The notes beneath the pieces are model-generated. The model was given only the letters and a program-made list of their open reading frames with translations. It did no database searches and was not told the origin of the DNA. DNA of 64,000 nt from a virus: the IMG/VR virus record IMGVR_UViG_3300025319_000005, positions 148,633-212,632 of that record. One strand, given 5' to 3'. Shown here piece by piece: positions 25,047 to 30,754 of this stretch. A program made the position numbers and the translations under genes. Within the stretch, counting starts at the first letter, position 1, and every line of letters begins with the position of its first letter.

Positions 25047-25122
25047 AGGATAAGAAGAGAATTAAACTCCTGTTAAATATGTTTTGCAGACATATCCCGA
25101 TTTCAACATTGGGTACTTATCC
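25047..25122 (-). tRNA. tRNA-Cys(GCA)
   Basis: 76 nt. Acceptor GGATAAG/CTTATCC, anticodon arm TATGT-CTGCAAA-ACATA, discriminator U73 as required for Cys. Cys codon TGT is present in the leader of this cluster. Confidence 0.93.
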
Positions 25123-25139
25123 TTGTAAAAATTAAAAAA

Positions 25140-25403
25140 GTAAAATCCTAAGTATAGCCGCGATTTTGTTCTATCTCATCATTTATCTGAAGGTATTGCT
25201 ACCAACTGGAGACTTTAAACGTCTACCACGCACCTACCCGACTATCAACAACGTAAAGGTTCCCCGTCTACAGTCTGTTTGGCTTGCATCCTATGTTGCG
25301 GAAGTACATACGCTATTTGTTATAGCTTCTTCCTCCTTTTAAAAGATGTCGCGAACTTCCTCTCGATTTTAAGAATCGAGCGATGAGTCCTTCAGGATTT
25401 TAC
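25140..25403 (-). ncRNA. rnpB: RNase P RNA
   Basis: About 264 nt. The ends form a perfect 10-bp P1 helix (GTAAAATCCT at 25140-25149 with AGGATTTTAC at 25394-25403). On the minus strand GAGGAAGTTCGCGA near the 5' end (CR-I) pairs with TCGCGGCT near the 3' end (CR-V) to form P4, keeping the conserved bulged U. Other bacterial signatures are present: CGCAACATAGGATGCAAGCC, then GATAAATGATGAGATAGAAC before the 3' P4 strand. It is shorter than E. coli M1 RNA (377 nt). It lies among tRNA genes and presumably matures them with the host or a phage protein subunit. Confidence 0.93.
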
Positions 25404-25411
25404 TTTTCTTG
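25400..25411 (-). other. Shared linker CAAGAAAAGTAA
   Basis: The 12-mer CAAGAAAAGTAA joins tRNA-Thr to the RNase P RNA. The same 12-mer joins tRNA-Ile to the second structured RNA (26001-26012). A processing or leader element is likely. Confidence 0.5.
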
Positions 25412-25483
25412 AGGCTCCACTGACAATCGATGTCAGGACTCAAATTTACAAGATTCGTGTTTTGCCACTTAAACTACGGAGCC
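25412..25483 (-). tRNA. tRNA-Thr(TGT)
   Basis: 72 nt. Acceptor GGCTCCG/TGGAGCC, anticodon arm CGAAT-CTTGTAA-ATTTG, T-arm CTGAC-ATCGATT-GTCAG. Immediately precedes rnpB. Confidence 0.9.
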
Positions 25484-25499
25484 ATTATTTGTTCTTATG

Positions 25500-25573
25500 T
25501 GGAATCTACCGGCATTGAACCGGTCTCTCAGGCGTGCAAGGCAAGTGTTCTAAGCCAAATGAACTAAGACCCC
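25500..25573 (-). tRNA. tRNA-Ala(TGC)
   Basis: 74 nt. Acceptor GGGGTCT/AGATTCC contains the G3-U70 pair that identifies tRNA-Ala, with A73. Loop CTTGCAC gives TGC, though the anticodon stem has two mismatches. T-arm ACCGG-TTCAATG-CCGGT. Confidence 0.82.
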
Positions 25574-25614
25574 AATTTAATTTGTTCAAAGTACAAATTA
25601 TTAAAAACTTTTGG

Positions 25615-25687
25615 CGAGTATGACCGGTCCTGACCCGGCGACCTCCTCATAGACAGTGAGGCATTCTTCCAACTGAACTACACACTC
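25615..25687 (-). tRNA. tRNA-Asp(GTC)
   Basis: 73 nt. Acceptor GAGTGTG/CATACTC, anticodon arm CCTCA-CTGTCTA-TGAGG, G73 as in other Asp tRNAs, followed by CCA. Confidence 0.92.
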
Positions 25688-25700
25688 ATTATTTTTTAAA

Positions 25701-26007
25701 AAAGTAAGACGCCATTTCGCTGATAGCGTTTTTTGTGTTCTGTTTAATGCGCCAAAGAACATCTGATTATGTTCAGCATTTAGCGTTCATGCTTGGTTAT
25801 TATAACATACTAACATTCCTAATATTGTCTGATTACCTATTTTGAGTTTGCATAGTAGGTTGATTTTTATTTCCAGGGTAAAAATCAACAAACAAACCTA
25901 ACGTCTGATAAACTTTATTTTTCATCCGGTAAACGTTTTGTACATTGTTTAGTTCATTAGGCTAAAACAACACGTCTTTTTCACGGACAACATTAGTAAC
26001 TTACTTT
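25701..26007 (-). ncRNA. Structured RNA of unknown class, about 307 nt
   Basis: A gene-free stretch between tRNA-Ile and tRNA-Asp. The ends pair (AAAGTAAG at 26000-26007 with CTTACTTT at 25701-25708). An internal 10-bp hairpin TTGATTTTTA / TAAAAATCAA with loop CCCTGGAAA is strong. It lacks tmRNA features (no terminal T-arm, no plausible tag frame) and RNase P signatures. It is preceded by the same 12-nt linker as rnpB. Phage RNAs such as GOLLD and ROOL also sit beside tRNAs but are far longer. Identity unknown. Confidence 0.6.
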
Positions 26008-26012
26008 TCTTG

Positions 26013-26086
26013 TAGTGCATCTGAGAATTGAACTCAGTACTTCCACGTTATCGGCGTGGCACTCTGGACCGATGAGTTAATGCACT
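26013..26086 (-). tRNA. tRNA-Ile(GAT) with unusual C33
   Basis: 74 nt. Acceptor AGTGCAT/ATGCACT, A73, anticodon stem CCACG/CGTGG. The loop is CCGATAA, so position 33 is C instead of the almost universal U. Confidence 0.85.
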
Positions 26087-26100
26087 GTTTTTATTTAAAG

Positions 26101-26173
26101 TCTAGGTGGCCTGCTCCGACCAGGCGGTCTCCAGTTCCCAAAACTGGCGGATTTCCAACTTTCCCACACCTAG
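26101..26173 (-). tRNA. tRNA-Pro(TGG)
   Basis: 73 nt. Acceptor CTAGGTG/CACCTAG, anticodon arm CCAGT-TTTGGGA-ACTGG, T-arm GCCTG-GTCGGAG-CAGGC, A73. Confidence 0.9.
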
Positions 26174-26211
26174 AAATTTTGTTTATCTTTCCAAACTGTC
26201 TTTTAATAAGA

Positions 26212-26274
26212 GTTCAAGCTCGGTTATCCACCGATTCGAAGGACTGCATTAGCCTTCTCTGCAGACACTTGAAC
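26212..26274. other. tRNA-sized structured element
   Basis: 63 nt closed by a perfect 7-bp stem (GTTCAAG/CTTGAAC). Inside are GAAGG/CCTTC and TCGG/CCGA hairpins. It has the outline of a tRNA but no anticodon arm with U33. Perhaps a decayed tRNA or a stable spacer RNA like T4 RNAs C and D. Confidence 0.45.
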
Positions 26275-26279
26275 ATTGG

Positions 26280-26352
26280 AGCGAAAAACCAGGTTCAAAC
26301 TGGCGACCCCCAGAGTGGAAATCTGGCGCTCTATCAACTGAGCTATTTTCGC
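26280..26352 (-). tRNA. tRNA-Gly(TCC)
   Basis: 73 nt. Acceptor GCGAAAA/TTTTCGC, D-arm TAGCTCAGTTGATAGAGC, anticodon arm CCAGA-TTTCCAC-TCTGG, U73 followed by CCA. Confidence 0.93.
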
Positions 26353-26362
26353 TTATGTATAT

Positions 26363-26428
26363 AATTCTCTCAGACCATATTACCAAGATTTACTTTGGAC
26401 TCACCGTATTTTAAAAGTGAGCAGAATT
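26363..26428. other. tRNA-sized structured element
   Basis: 66 nt closed by AATTCT/AGAATT, with inner hairpins GCTCAC/GTGAGT and CCAA/TTGG. No anticodon. Second element of this kind in the cluster. Confidence 0.4.
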
Positions 26429-26441
26429 GTATTTAATTAAA

Positions 26442-27389
26442 TTATTCTAATAATAATTCATCAATTGTTAAAATTGAATTTAAATTATCTATTGTTTTTT
26501 TAAATATCATTTTAACATTAATGTTGTTTTGTTCTAATACTAAACTCATTTTTGTTTTATCTATTATTGAATAATATCCTTTAGTTTCTATGTATAAGTT
26601 AAAATTTGGCAAATAAAAATCTGGCACATACGTTTTTTCAACACCTTCTTTAATATATTGAATATATATTTTTCTAATCCACAATATTTTATTGTCATTT
26701 AACCATTGCGACATTTTTAATTCATATTTTCCTCTTAAAGAATATTCTTCACCAATAATATTTTTTTGTTTATAAAATTTCACATGTTTAAAATTGTTAC
26801 TTATTTCATTTTCTTCTAACATCTTGGAGTGAGATTTGCTAATTTTCGATTTTTGTTCAGAAGAAAGTGGCTTTCCTAATTGGTGATGTATTCTCTTACC
26901 AGTAGCATACATTTCTTTTTGTTGCTCAGATGCTTTATTTACCCTATTATCAGTTTCCTTTGTAAGTCCTCTTGACCATCCCATTTTTGATTTAGTCTCT
27001 GCATTACTGTATTTTTTATTTTTATATTCAACTCCATCCGGTGTATGCATTTGAAATATATGACCACATATACCAAGTTTGTGAAATATTAATTCGCAAT
27101 GAGGACATTTATATTTATCTACATCAACTTTCCAAGATTCATCTACTGTTATTTGTTTTTTATTAACTGTATTACATTTATTATAATGCCTTTCAAAATT
27201 AGAAACAGAAATATTTTTATTACATTTATCACAACATTTTGTGTTTTTAGGTTTTCCAAGTAAAGAAATACTTAAATTTTTTAATCTTTCTTTTAACTTT
27301 GGATTAGATTCACAATTTACTATATGAGCACCAAATTGTTGTGGGATCTCAAACTCAAAAGACTCTTTGCAATGCGGACAAGTTTTCAT
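26442..27389 (-). CDS. Homing endonuclease: zinc fingers, NUMOD3 and PD-(D/E)XK nuclease
   Basis: 315 aa. CPHC...H...C (4-25), CDKC...H..C (53-71) and CPHC...H...H (~95-115) are zinc fingers. MGWSRGLTKETDNRV and LSSEQKSKISKSHSK are NUMOD3-like DNA-binding segments. The C-terminus (RGKYELKMSQWL, then YVPDFYLPNFNLYIETKGYY) is a PD-(D/E)XK core with D...ExK. It is inserted in tRNA cluster 1 and has CTATTTAT 11 nt upstream (27401-27408). Confidence 0.85.
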   Translation of the reverse strand: MKTCPHCKESFEFEIPQQFGAHIVNCESNPKLKERLKNLSISLLGKPKNTKCCDKCNKNISVSNFERHYNKCNTVNKKQITVDESWKVDVDKYKCPHCELIFHKLGICGHIFQMHTPDGVEYKNKKYSNAETKSKMGWSRGLTKETDNRVNKASEQQKEMYATGKRIHHQLGKPLSSEQKSKISKSHSKMLEENEISNNFKHVKFYKQKNIIGEEYSLRGKYELKMSQWLNDNKILWIRKIYIQYIKEGVEKTYVPDFYLPNFNLYIETKGYYSIIDKTKMSLVLEQNNINVKMIFKKTIDNLNSILTIDELLLE

Positions 27390-27400
27390 ACTTTTTTATT

Positions 27401-27408
27401 ATAAATAG
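27401..27408 (-). promoter_or_regulatory. CTATTTAT late promoter motif
   Basis: Within TTTTTTATACTATTTATA on the minus strand, 11 nt before the ATG at 27389; the same extended sequence occurs in both tRNA leader regions. Confidence 0.5.
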
Positions 27409-27458
27409 TATAAAAAATTGCAGGTTAGAAAATTGTTAGCACGTTATTGTTTTTTGAG

Positions 27459-27541
27459 TGGGAGTTGATGGAGACGAGCCACCCGAGTTTTAAAACAACC
27501 GATTTACAGTCGGTCCCGCTACCCCTACGGAATAAACTCCC
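27459..27541 (-). tRNA. tRNA-Tyr(GTA)
   Basis: 83 nt, class II. Acceptor GGGAGTT/AACTCCC, anticodon arm ACCGA-CTGTAAA-TCGGT, long variable arm, A73. Confidence 0.92.
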
Positions 27542-27553
27542 ATTTTAATGTTG

Positions 27554-27625
27554 CACAGACGGTTATAATCGAAATAACTACGTGTAGTTTTTGGAGAACT
27601 CACCGACACCAAGCCTGTCGTCTGT
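27554..27625 (-). tRNA. tRNA-Trp(CCA), D-arm atypical
   Basis: 72 nt. Acceptor ACAGACG/CGTCTGT, G73 as in Trp, loop CTCCAAA with CCA anticodon on a 4-bp stem, T-arm GTTAT-TTCGATT-ATAAC. The D-arm does not pair well, so efficiency is uncertain. Confidence 0.75.
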
Positions 27626-27664
27626 ATTTTATCTATTTTTTAAGCTGTAAGATAATTAGCTAAG

Positions 27665-27736
27665 TAGCGAAAACTGGAATCGAACCAATGTAGACACAGC
27701 TTATGAGACTGGTGGGAAACCAACATCCTTTTCGCA
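27665..27736 (-). tRNA. tRNA-Met(CAT), possible initiator
   Basis: 72 nt. Anticodon loop CTCATAA; T-arm ATTGG-TTCGATT-CCAGT. The 1-72 pair is T-T, a mismatch like that of bacterial initiators, but the three G-C pairs of the fMet anticodon stem are missing. Could be elongator, initiator or Ile2. Confidence 0.75.
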
Positions 27737-27749
27737 ATATATTTTTTTG

Positions 27750-27822
27750 TAGCCCCTGCCGGTCCTGACCCGACGACTTCATTCATGTAAAAAATGCACT
27801 CTACCAACTGAGTTAAGGGGCT
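27750..27822 (-). tRNA. tRNA-Lys(TTT)
   Basis: 73 nt. Acceptor AGCCCCT/AGGGGCT, D-arm TAACTCAGTTGGTAGAGT, loop TTTTTAC on a stem with one mismatch, T-arm GTCGG-GTCAGGA-CCGGC, A73. Confidence 0.82.
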
Positions 27823-27827
27823 ATTAG

Positions 27828-27901
27828 TAGCATATATCAGAATCAAACTGATGACCTTCCTCATATGAAAAGGACGCTCTAATCAACTGAGCTAATATGC
27901 T
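27828..27901 (-). tRNA. tRNA with CAT anticodon (Met or Ile2)
   Basis: 74 nt. Acceptor AGCATAT/ATATGCT, anticodon arm TCCTT-TTCATAT-GAGGA, T-arm ATCAG-TTTGATT-CTGAT, A73. The leader of this cluster has ATG but no ATA codon, which favours Met. Confidence 0.85.
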
Positions 27902-27911
27902 ATTTAAAAAG

Positions 27912-27983
27912 AGCGGGTGATGAGGATTAAACTCACGGCCTCATCCTTGGCAAGGATGCGCTCTATCGCTGAGCTACACCCGC
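27912..27983 (-). tRNA. tRNA-Gly(GCC)
   Basis: 72 nt. Acceptor GCGGGTG/CACCCGC, anticodon arm CATCC-TTGCCAA-GGATG, U73. First tRNA after attenuator 1. Confidence 0.93.
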
Positions 27984-28058
27984 TTTTTTGATTATCAATA
28001 TGTCAAATAACTCTGCAAACTTTTAAGTCATTGCTCGACTTGTAAACTTTTTAAGCAA

Positions 28059-28095
28059 CAAAAAACCCGAACCTTTTTTAAGTCCGGGTGTGTTA
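28059..28095 (-). terminator. Attenuator terminator of tRNA cluster 1
   Basis: Minus strand CCCGGAC (28082-28088) pairs with GTTCGGG (28066-28072), followed by TTTTTTGTTG. The bases just 5' (TAACACACCC, 28086-28095) can instead pair perfectly over 10 bp with GGGTGTGTTA (28147-28156) inside the leader reading frame, so terminator and antiterminator exclude each other. Confidence 0.85.
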
Positions 28096-28128
28096 TGTTG
28101 TTTCCCTTTTAAGTTTTTATATCTTACT

Positions 28129-28257
28129 TCATGAAACAAAATGTTTTAACACACCCATATTATCGCGGCTATAATCGCCAGGGGTAATACACGCATACCC
28201 GACTGTCGGCATGACTGCCCAAATCGTTGTAATTGTTGTATGTGTTAAATTTTTCAT
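28129..28257 (-). CDS. Leader peptide of tRNA cluster 1
   Basis: 42 codons from ATG 28257 to TGA 28129. Codons 9-29 read ITTIWAVMPTVGYACITP then GDY. These contain Ile, Thr, Trp, Ala, Met, Pro, Gly, Tyr, Cys and Asp, each served by a tRNA in the downstream cluster, plus two Val. Both Gly isoacceptors have a matching codon (GGG for TCC, GGC for GCC). The antiterminator strand lies in codons 34-37, after this stretch, so a stall at any of these codons leaves it free. Promoter 81 nt upstream of the ATG. Confidence 0.75.
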   Translation of the reverse strand: MKNLTHTTITTIWAVMPTVGYACITPGDYSRDNMGVLKHFVS

Positions 28258-28283
28258 TGAAGATGTTTTCTTTTTAATTAAAC

Positions 28284-28291
28284 TTAAATAG
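28284..28291 (-). promoter_or_regulatory. CTATTTAA motif in leader region 1
   Basis: Part of AATTTTTTATACTATTTAA, conserved with the cluster 2 leader; 26 nt before the leader ATG. A possible second, late promoter. Confidence 0.45.
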
Positions 28292-28337
28292 TATAAAAAA
28301 TTATTTTCTCAAATATTTCTTTCGACCAATTATAACG

Positions 28338-28370
28338 CAAAGATATAATTAAAGTTTAATAAAAAGCAAA
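28338..28370 (-). promoter_or_regulatory. Host-type promoter of tRNA cluster 1
   Basis: Minus strand TTTG (28367-28370), 21 nt spacer, TATCTTTG (28338-28345): a full match to the Bacteroidota consensus. About 60 bp around it are almost identical to the cluster 2 promoter. Confidence 0.8.
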
Positions 28371-28399
28371 TTTATTTTCATTTATTTTTTATTTAACTT

Positions 28400-28462
28400 G
28401 TAAAATCCTGATATTCAGCTAAATAATTTTTTGTAAAATCCTAAACATAATCGTAAAATCCT
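28400..28462. repeat. Three direct repeats of GTAAAATCCT
   Basis: Copies at 28400-28409, 28433-28442 and 28453-28462. The same decamer is the P1 strand of the RNase P RNA (25140-25149). They lie just upstream of the cluster 1 promoter on the minus strand and could be operator sites. Confidence 0.5.
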
Positions 28463-28503
28463 GTCATTGATAATATTAAACAAAAAATCCACAATTTTTT
28501 TAA

Positions 28504-28560
28504 GCAAGGGAGCCAACGAATTTATTCGTTGGAGTATGTCAGTCAATAATATTTCCTTGC
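28504..28560. other. Structured element after the DUF5679-like gene
   Basis: Outer stem GCAAGG/CCTTGC encloses a perfect 8-bp hairpin CCAACGAA-TTTA-TTCGTTGG. It may end the 28773-28570 transcript; a T-run (TTAAAAAAA region) is only nearby. Confidence 0.5.
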
Positions 28561-28569
28561 AATTTGTTT

Positions 28570-28773
28570 TTACCAACCTTCTTTAGCAACTCCGGATGCA
28601 ACTGCAGCTTCTGCGTTAGCAGAGCTCATTATAGCACACATTTTATGTCCTTCTTTAGTTTCTCCTTTACATACGTATCCACCTTTTGCGTTTTTAGATA
28701 TGATAGGATTAACGAAAGTTTGTTTGCTTTTTAATTTCATACAATATCCTTCTAATACGATTAATGTGCTCAT
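28570..28773 (-). CDS. DUF5679-like small protein
   Basis: 67 aa. The pattern LEGYCMKLKSKQTFVNPIIS then GGYVCKGETKEGHKMCAIMS follows the DUF5679 zinc-ribbon layout (YC.kCk.k..m.np..., KGtCp.CGtkm), but the paired cysteines are mostly replaced. The C-terminus ANAEAAVASGV is shared with the paralogue at 30168-30368. CATATTTAT lies 22 nt upstream. Role unknown; possibly virion-associated. Confidence 0.65.
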   Translation of the reverse strand: MSTLIVLEGYCMKLKSKQTFVNPIISKNAKGGYVCKGETKEGHKMCAIMSSANAEAAVASGVAKEGW

Positions 28774-28877
28774 GATTTTTAGTTTTAAGTTTTTTATAAA
28801 TATGAAATATTTTATAAAACAAGTTTTAATATATGTTTATGTTCTAAATTAGCTTATATTTATATAAAAACAAGCTC

Positions 28878-29631
28878 ATGAAAAATTTAAAAAAAATAAT
28901 AGAAGAAACAGTAAGTAAAGTTCTGGGTGAAGGCGATTTTTTAACACATCAAATAAAAAATTCAATAAGCGTGTTAAATAATGTTTTCAAAGACAACTTA
29001 GTTGCAAAGATAAACGAAACAAATGATAAAGATAAACGAAACAAATGATAGTGTTATTGATGTTTATATTAAGAAATACAATATAAATGCATTAACAAAA
29101 ATAGATAAAACGATAGAAAATTTAGGATATTTTATTTCTATTTTTAGTATAAATGGATTTCAAAAGAAATTTAACAAAGATTCATTTTTTAAAAAAATAA
29201 AAGACTTAAAAGAATTAACTCCAATATACCTAAAGCTGGAGAAAAAAATGGACTCAAATGAAGATATAGATACAATTATCCCATCTATGTTATATCACAT
29301 TACACATGAAAGACATCTCGCAAAAATCAAGAAAATAGGTTTAGTTCCAAAATCTAAATCTAAAAAATCAGCTCATCCTGAAAGAATATATTTAGCGTGG
29401 AATGAAGAATCTGCTATAAAATTAGTAAAAGAATTTTCAGATTTAGAATACGAATTTGAACATAATTATGTTTTATTAAAAATTGACACAAGTAAAATTT
29501 CTGAGTTTAGACGTGATAAAAATTTCAAATTACATAATGACCCAAACTTTACAGATGGTTATTTTACATATGATAATATACCTCCTGCTGCAATAAATTT
29601 TGAAAATATGAAATTAATAAACCTTGAATAA
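28878..29631 (+). pseudogene. ADP-ribosyltransferase-like gene split by a 22-bp duplication
   Basis: The 5' part (28878-29045) encodes MKNLKKIIEETVSKVLGEGD, a capsid-targeting-like tag, and runs to VAKINETND before shifting frame. The 3' part is open from 29023 to 29631. A tandem duplication of 22 nt (29006-29027 and 29028-29049) causes the shift; removing one copy restores one ~244-aa protein. The C-terminal half (PSMLYHITHERHLAKIKKIG, then HPERIYLAWNEESA and TDGYFTYDNIPPAAI) resembles ADP-ribosyltransferase/KptA-type folds. The undamaged form would parallel T4 Alt, a packaged ADP-ribosyltransferase. Confidence 0.7.
29006..29049 (+). repeat. 22-bp tandem duplication
   Basis: Two exact adjacent copies of a 22-mer beginning AAAGATAAACGAAAC; since 22 is not a multiple of 3 it breaks the reading frame. 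Confidence 0.95.
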
Positions 29632-29632
29632 T

Positions 29633-30163
29633 ATGAGTTTGTTAGAAAAAATTAAAATAGAAAGATTTATTTCGGAAGATATTGACGAAGTTAAACAGTT
29701 AATTAAAAACATACATTCAAAAATCTGTTTTAATGAAACAAATATTCACATTTATAATAATTTAATGTATAAACTTTTTTTTAACGGTTATAGTTTTCTT
29801 TTGGATTTTTCATTAAAAGTAACATATAGAAAAAAAATAATAGGAGTTATGTTATTATCTGACTTTTCGTTTTATTGGCTATTAGAAACATATAAAGAAG
29901 ATGACAAAAACATAAGCAAAAAAATAAAAAAATATAAGAACAAAGAAGGTTTAAGGAGTGTTTTTTTTGGAATTGATAGGAAATATCAAAAAAAAGGATT
30001 AGGCTCTAAAATGATTGAATATATACAAAAAAACTATAAGCAGTTTGATTATTTGTGGGGAATTCAACATAAAGAGATTTCAAATATGGAATTTTTCTTA
30101 AAAAGAAGAAAAGTTGTTGCAGAAATAGGAAATTCCGTATATACTGTGCAGGATTTGAAATAA
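29633..30163 (+). CDS. GNAT-family acetyltransferase
   Basis: ATG at 29633 follows the previous stop (29629-29631) by 1 nt; an upstream TTG at 29624 is less likely. About 176 aa. KIIGVMLLSDFSFYWLLE gives the central strands and FFGIDRKYQKKGLGSKMIEYI (~113-133) is the acetyl-CoA loop (Q-x-x-G-x-G/A type). Substrate unknown. Translationally coupled to the split ART-like gene. Confidence 0.75.
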   Translation: MSLLEKIKIERFISEDIDEVKQLIKNIHSKICFNETNIHIYNNLMYKLFFNGYSFLLDFSLKVTYRKKIIGVMLLSDFSFYWLLETYKEDDKNISKKIKKYKNKEGLRSVFFGIDRKYQKKGLGSKMIEYIQKNYKQFDYLWGIQHKEISNMEFFLKRRKVVAEIGNSVYTVQDLK

Positions 30164-30167
30164 AAGC

Positions 30168-30368
30168 TTAAAACCCTTCTTTAGTAACTCCAGATGCTAC
30201 GGCAGCTTCTGCGTTGGCTTTACTCATTAATAGACTCATCTTATGTCCATCTTTACTTTCGCCCTTTGCAATGTACCCACCCTTTTTAGTTAAGCTAATA
30301 ACAGCATTAACCATTACTCCCTTTGATTTTGTCTTAAGACAATAAGCCTCTAATACTACTTTTTCCAT
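30168..30368 (-). CDS. DUF5679-like small protein, paralogue
   Basis: 66 aa, clearly related to the product of 28570-28773 (YCLKTKSKGVMVNAVISL, GGYIAKGESKDGHKMSLLMS, ANAEAAVASGVTKEG). All but one Cys of the zinc-ribbon pattern are lost. Confidence 0.65.
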   Translation of the reverse strand: MEKVVLEAYCLKTKSKGVMVNAVISLTKKGGYIAKGESKDGHKMSLLMSKANAEAAVASGVTKEGF

Positions 30369-30406
30369 TTTTTTTGGTTTTATAGTAAATATTAAAAATT
30401 TTTATT

Positions 30407-30754
30407 TTAAGTCGGTGATGTTATTAATTGAAATTTAGTAGGATGCGACAATCTATAATCAACTTGTCTTTCATCAACATATTCTCGATAATTAACATAA
30501 CCTTTAACATATGGAGTTACGCGAGCATCGAAAAAAATAACATCTCCGTTATTTAACGCTCCTAATTTCTCAAATCCTTTTGTTTTGTTAAACCACAAAT
30601 GGTCAGTAACAATTTTATCAGACTTATCCTTAATATCTTTTAAGAGTATTGTTTCTACAGGATATCCATGATAATTCTTCTTTGTTCCAAATTTCTCAAA
30701 TATTCCACTAAATCTGTCCCGTATATTTTCTATTTTTTCTAAATCTTTTCTCAT
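30407..30754 (-). CDS. Hypothetical OB-fold-like protein
   Basis: 115 aa. RDRFSGIFEKFGTKKNYHGY, TILLKDIKD, DHLWFNKTKGFEKLGALNNG, DVIFFDARVTPYVKGY and a C-terminal DYRLSHPTKFQLI suggest a five-stranded OB-like barrel. Overlaps nadD by 4 nt. Function unknown. Confidence 0.55.
   Translation of the reverse strand: MRKDLEKIENIRDRFSGIFEKFGTKKNYHGYPVETILLKDIKDKSDKIVTDHLWFNKTKGFEKLGALNNGDVIFFDARVTPYVKGYVNYREYVDERQVDYRLSHPTKFQLITSPT

Noticed and set aside
25701-26007. tmRNA (ssrA)
   Set aside because: There is no T-arm near the 3' end, no alanine-acceptor stem and no tag frame resembling the Bacteroidota tag.
26056-26364. 102-codon plus-strand frame across tRNA-Pro and tRNA-Gly
   Set aside because: It lies antisense to well-folded tRNA genes and is a by-product of their higher GC content.
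27640-27864. 74-codon minus-strand frame in tRNA cluster 1
   Set aside because: It overlaps tRNA-Met and tRNA-Lys genes on the same strand and has no coding character.
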